This document shows, piece by piece, positions 60,898 to 64,000 of a stretch of DNA of 64,000 nucleotides. A program made the translations under genes and the position numbers. This DNA comes from Lewinellaceae bacterium SD302. GTDB taxonomy: Bacteria; Bacteroidota; Bacteroidia; Chitinophagales; Saprospiraceae. Every line of letters starts with the position of its first letter. The stretch's first letter is position 1. The stretch lies in contig PDLQ01000025.1 of assembly GCA_002591745.1 (NCBI GenBank), positions 17,089 to 81,088 on the forward strand, in the 5' to 3' direction. The notes beneath the pieces were generated by a model that searched no databases, was not told the DNA's origin, and worked only from the letters and a program-made list of their open reading frames with translations.

Positions 60898-62400
60898 ATG
60901 AAGAATATTTTCAGAACATTAACGCTGTTGTGCGTCGTCGCCCTATTGTTACCCGGTTGTGGTAAGAAAGAAAGATCATCCACCACTGGTTGGAAATACA
61001 ACGACCAGGAATGGGGAGGATTCGAAAAAAATACTGATTACGAAGGGCAGGAAACCCCGCCTAACATGGTACTCATCCCCGGTGGTACCTTCGTGATGGG
61101 ATACACTGAAGAAGACGTTACCTACGATTGGGACAACGTCTCCCGCCGCGTAACCGTCTCCTCCTTCTACATGGACGAGACCGAAATGGCCAACATCGAT
61201 TACCGGGAGTACCTCTACTGGCTGCAACGTACCTACGGTGCCAGCTACCCCGAGGTTTACCAAGACGCCCTGCCCGACACCCTCGTATGGCGTGACGAAC
61301 TGGCCTTCAACGAGCCGATGGTGGAAACCTACTTCCGCCACCCTTCCTACGATGAATTCCCCGTGGTGGGCGTTTCCTGGAAGCAGGCCGGTGAGTACGC
61401 CCGCTGGCGTGGTGACCGGGTAAACGAAGGCATCCTGATCGATAAAGGCATCCTGAACCCCAACCCTGAGCAAAAAGACAACGATGTCTTTAACACCAAG
61501 GCTTATCTGGCCGGTCAGTACCAGGGCGATGTCCGTAAAGGGCTAAAAGACCTGCGTACCGGTGAGGAACGCGGTGTACGCTTCGAGGACGGTATCCTGC
61601 TGCCCGAATTCCGCCTGCCGACCGAGGCCGAGTGGGAATATGCAGCCCTGGCCCTGCAAGGTCTCCAGGAAAACGAAAAGGACGAGAACTACACCGATCG
61701 TCGTATCTACCCATGGAACGGTACCAGCGTACGCTACCAGGTACACGACCGCGACCAGGGTAAAATCCTCGCCAACTTCAAGCGTGGCCGTGGTGACTAC
61801 ATGGGTATTGCCGGCCGCCCGAACGACGAGGCGCCCTTTCCGGACCACATTCGCGAAAACTACCCCAACGATTTCGGCCTCTACAACATGGCCGGTAACG
61901 TGAACGAGTGGGTACTGGACGTTTACCGCCCGCTGACCGCCCTGACGCTGGAAGATGTGGACAACCACGACCTCAACCCGTTCCGTGGTAACGAGTTCAA
62001 GGAAATGGTGCGCGACGAGAACGGCCGCCCCGTTGAGAAAGACAGCCTCGGTCGCCTGCGCTTCGAGTACGTCGACGACGCCGATGCCGCCCAGCGCGAC
62101 AACTACAAAGTAGGCCGCCCACTGGATTACCTGGATGGTGACCAAACTTCCCAGGCTTACTACGCTTCCGACAAGTACACCCTGATCAGTGACAAAGCCC
62201 GCGTTTACAAAGGCGGTGGCTGGGCCGACCGTGCCTACTACCTCAGCCCCGGTACCCGTCGCTACATGGACGAAGACCGCAGCAGCCGGAACGTAGGTTT
62301 CCGTTGTGCCATGGTTCGTACCGGTGCCTCCCAGGGTAACGATGCAGCCGATGAGAATCGCTTCAAGACAGCACGCAAGCGTCGTCGTAGCCGCCGCTAG
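60898..62400 (+). CDS. gldJ: Gliding motility lipoprotein GldJ
   Basis: A 500-residue lipoprotein (lipobox LLPGC, Cys21) with a formylglycine-generating-enzyme/sulfatase-modifying-like fold. Clear family stretches are 'TTGWKYNDQEWGGFE', 'VLIPGGTFVMG', 'SSFYMDETEMANIDYREYLYWLQRTYG', 'RLPTEAEWEYAA', 'NMAGNVNEWVLDVYRP' and 'RNVGFRCAM'. GldJ is required for gliding and T9SS function, forming part of the ring/motor scaffold with GldK and GldN-type proteins. The basic C-terminal tail (ARKRRRSRR) is unusual for the periplasm. Codon use is notably regular, as in highly expressed genes. Confidence 0.93.
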   Translation: MKNIFRTLTLLCVVALLLPGCGKKERSSTTGWKYNDQEWGGFEKNTDYEGQETPPNMVLIPGGTFVMGYTEEDVTYDWDNVSRRVTVSSFYMDETEMANIDYREYLYWLQRTYGASYPEVYQDALPDTLVWRDELAFNEPMVETYFRHPSYDEFPVVGVSWKQAGEYARWRGDRVNEGILIDKGILNPNPEQKDNDVFNTKAYLAGQYQGDVRKGLKDLRTGEERGVRFEDGILLPEFRLPTEAEWEYAALALQGLQENEKDENYTDRRIYPWNGTSVRYQVHDRDQGKILANFKRGRGDYMGIAGRPNDEAPFPDHIRENYPNDFGLYNMAGNVNEWVLDVYRPLTALTLEDVDNHDLNPFRGNEFKEMVRDENGRPVEKDSLGRLRFEYVDDADAAQRDNYKVGRPLDYLDGDQTSQAYYASDKYTLISDKARVYKGGGWADRAYYLSPGTRRYMDEDRSSRNVGFRCAMVRTGASQGNDAADENRFKTARKRRRSRR

Positions 62401-62423
62401 ATCGCGCTGACGCAACGATTCAA

Positions 62424-62456
62424 AAAATCCCTTCCGGTATTACCGGGAGGGATTTT
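62424..62456 (+). terminator. Terminator of gldJ
   Basis: AAAATCCCTTCCGG pairs with CCGGGAGGGATTTT (one mismatch) with a TATTA loop, 24 bases after the stop, followed by a T-rich run. Confidence 0.85.
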
Positions 62457-62468
62457 CTATTTTACAGC

Positions 62469-62750
62469 ATGGAAAGACCAAATAACAACCGTTCGGCGGC
62501 TACCCGCAGTGGTGTTTTATTGCTGGCCGGCCTGGTCGGTTCGCTTAGCATCGGCTATGCCCCCGTACTGGCGGATGCGGGCATGGCCATGCTTTTCATT
62601 CGTTGGATTCCGTTGTTGATGGGTGTGTTTTGGGTAATCGCCTACTTCATCGGCCGGGCGTATTTTCCAAAGCACGCAGATAAGGTGTTCTGGGTGGGAC
62701 TGGTCTTGATTGCCGGCTTTGTGGTGCAGGCTTTTTTGGCTTCAAAGTAG
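62469..62750 (+). CDS. Small membrane protein, unknown
   Basis: A 93-residue protein with three predicted helices (about 13-35, 42-63 and 74-91), no recognised family. Its last codons and TAG stop fall inside a copy of the dispersed motif at 62738-62755. Without the motif the frame would continue, so the insertion may have set the present C terminus. Confidence 0.6.
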   Translation: MERPNNNRSAATRSGVLLLAGLVGSLSIGYAPVLADAGMAMLFIRWIPLLMGVFWVIAYFIGRAYFPKHADKVFWVGLVLIAGFVVQAFLASK

Positions 62751-62755
62751 CAGAG
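62738..62755 (+). repeat. Dispersed CAAAGTAGC motif, copy 20, containing a stop codon
   Basis: GGCTTCAAAGTAGCAGAG. The TAG within it terminates the small membrane protein gene. Confidence 0.75.
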
Positions 62756-62880
62756 TTGATGAGGAAAGGTTTGACTGTTCAAATCTCAAAAAAACGAGAC
62801 TGGATCAATAAACAGACCAGGCCTCTACAAACGGTATTATAAGACTAAACGATCTGCTCGACTGTCTTTGAGAGGGAAGT

Positions 62881-63780
62881 TTGAGCGATCATCTGGGTAA
62901 TACTGTTGTGCTTTTTGAAGATACAGATCAAGATGGGGTAATATTAGATGCCCCCGGACAAGGTAATACAGAAGTACTGCAACGTAATTTATACTATCCG
63001 TTTGGGTTGGAACTTAACGGCACCGCTCCAATTCAACCCGAAACGGACCAAAACTACCTCTACAATGGTAAGGAGCAGATGGAAGGGACGGGGCTGTATG
63101 CTTATGGGTTTAGGTATTATGACCCAACTATTGGAAGATTTACAGGGGTAGATCCAATTGCTGATCAGTTCGCTTTTGTGAGTCCGTTCAACTATGCGGA
63201 GAATAGTCCGATTGCGAATATTGATTTGCACGGCTTGCAAGCTTACTATGCTGCGGATGGGTCATTGCTTTACAAGGTTAAAAGTGGACAAGGACCAACA
63301 CAGATTGCACAAGACTTGACGCTTAATTTCGGTGTTCCCACTGGCTGGCAAAGAATTGTAAATCATCCAGACAACGCTGGATATTTTAGCCATATAGTTG
63401 GACCTGGCCGCAGTGATATGAATAACCCTGCTTACAGAGCGTTGAATATGAATGAAGGCAACATATTAAAAATTGCTGGGCCACCTACTGGAAGAACATT
63501 GTATCCGTCTAGCCAGAATGCTGTAGATTTCTCTGCTGACGATGAAACCTTCTTCAATCAGACAATTAATTTAATGCAAAAATTCAGTGTTGAAAATCGG
63601 TTAAATGGTGGAGACTTTTTAGAGTCTGGTAAGTATAGTGCGACCTCTTTCCTGTCAAATGCCTCAAAAAGAAACGGAGCATTAGACTTTTACTTTGGCT
63701 CAACAGATCAATTTGGACTGACTACTTATAAAACAATGGTCCGTTGCGATTTGAGACGCTTTAGTATAATTCAAATTTAA
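62881..63780 (+). pseudogene. RHS core fragment with variable C-terminal tip, 5'-truncated
   Basis: The frame (299 codons) begins right after an in-frame TGA at 62869, with only a TTG as possible start. It opens inside the RHS core: 'DHLGNTVVLFEDTDQDG', 'NLYYPFGLELNGTAPIQPETDQNYLYNGKEQMEGTGLYAYGFRYYDPTIGRFTGVDPIADQF' and 'FNYAENSPIANIDLHGLQ'. A different C-terminal domain of ~160 residues follows, starting with a possible LysM-like stretch (YKVKSGQGPTQIAQDL). Complete RHS proteins are far larger, so this is an orphan tip or decayed remnant. Its AT-rich composition stands out from the window. The C terminus may be cut by the adjacent insertion sequence. Toxin activity cannot be judged. Confidence 0.75.
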
Positions 63781-63787
63781 ATTCGGT

Positions 63788-63833
63788 GAGCCGTATTTTG
63801 TGAGTTCTCACACTTTCAAAATACCGATGGCTC
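63788..63833 (+). repeat. Hairpin at the left end of the insertion sequence
   Basis: GAGCC...GGCTC outer arms, TATTTTG...CAAAATA middle arms and a perfect TGTGAGTTCTCACA inner palindrome. The transposase ATG lies in the right arm, so folding of read-through RNA could hide the start, a known way insertion sequences limit expression. Confidence 0.55.
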
Positions 63834-64000
63834 ACCTAACGAAGGTCTCTTCCCTCGCTGCTTCAATATTACGACAAATGCCGGACGTAGGGCGATGGCA
63901 AACCAAATTTTTGCTTCACCTCTTTGTGCTCTGGCTCAGCATCCGGGGGCGATACAATTTCACTCATTTGGCCCGTTACGGTCAGTTCAAGGAGAGTACC
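63827..64000 (+). mobile_element. Transposase N terminus (IS4-superfamily-like), cut by the window end
   Basis: 58 codons from the ATG at 63827 run to the last base of the window without a stop. The encoded 'LRQMPDVGRWQTKFLLHLFVLWLSIRGRYNFTHLARYGQFKEST' resembles the N terminus of DDE transposases widespread in Bacteroidota (RGRYNF...LARYG signature). The catalytic DDE part lies outside the window, so family assignment is tentative. Confidence 0.75.

Noticed and set aside
4752..62755. Dispersed motif as the standard -7 promoter box
   Set aside because: GCTACTTTG resembles TAnnTTTG only partly (the TA is one base too close to TTTG). Copies occur in both orientations and inside genes, and real TAnnTTTG boxes are found separately.
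4752..62755. Dispersed motif as a Chi- or KOPS-like polarity signal
   Set aside because: The orientations are balanced (11 plus, 9 minus) across the window, whereas such signals are strongly strand-biased.

Overview
The window reads as chromosomal DNA of a fairly GC-rich Bacteroidota, most likely a Lewinella-like member of the Saprospiria. The evidence is a type IX secretion/gliding cluster (porU, PorP/SprF, gldJ), a T9SS cargo protein with SprB-type repeats and a C-terminal sorting domain, an S46 dipeptidyl peptidase, many outer-membrane beta-barrels with Bacteroidota-style signal peptides, and repeated TAnnTTTG promoter boxes placed very close to start codons. I saw no rRNA, tRNA or CRISPR array.

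Layout. 1-9.7 kb: 5'-truncated beta-barrel gene, GlsB-like membrane protein, CvpA, tail-specific protease, arylamine N-acetyltransferase, GT-C glycosyltransferase and a double beta-barrel/coiled-coil protein. 9.8-25.2 kb: DoxX, ApbE, NhaC antiporter, acetyltransferase, two unknown membrane proteins, a beta-propeller amidohydrolase, Mn-type SOD, an OmpA protein and two glycosyltransferases. 25.3-29.7 kb: an ECF-like sigma factor, a single-pass TPR protein and a convergent TPR-CHAT protease, which I propose as a transmembrane signalling module. 29.7-41.2 kb: hydrolase, DPP11-type peptidase, umuDC, LysM/RlpA-like protein, rpsU, engB, acyltransferase, a voltage-gated channel and an amidohydrolase. 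41.2-55.4 kb: metalloprotease-like lipoprotein, repeat-bearing MCE lipoprotein, valS, ArsR regulator, T9SS cargo, pseudouridine synthase, nucleosidase-like protein, CPA1 antiporter and murF. 55.5-62.4 kb: porU, PorP/SprF and gldJ. 62.4 kb to the end: a small membrane protein, a decayed RHS fragment and the start of an insertion sequence.

The least explained signal is a short dispersed motif, GRCT(N)NCAAAGTAGCMNNG. Its 9-base core occurs 20 times exactly, on both strands, between genes and inside genes in several reading frames. A random 9-mer would be expected about 0.5 times. The pattern (high density, no strand bias, inverted pairs in gaps) resembles DNA-uptake sequences, but function is unproven. 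The gaps also hold several palindromic families: GCGACC(4 nt)GGTCGC units, CCGCTCggagAGCGG elements, a GTACC-rich palindrome and others.

Other points of interest are the channel with a TLEGW filter, which suggests Ca2+ rather than Na+ selectivity; the DPP11 assignment by exact residue numbering; and a glycosyltransferase carrying repeat-like DNA in frame.
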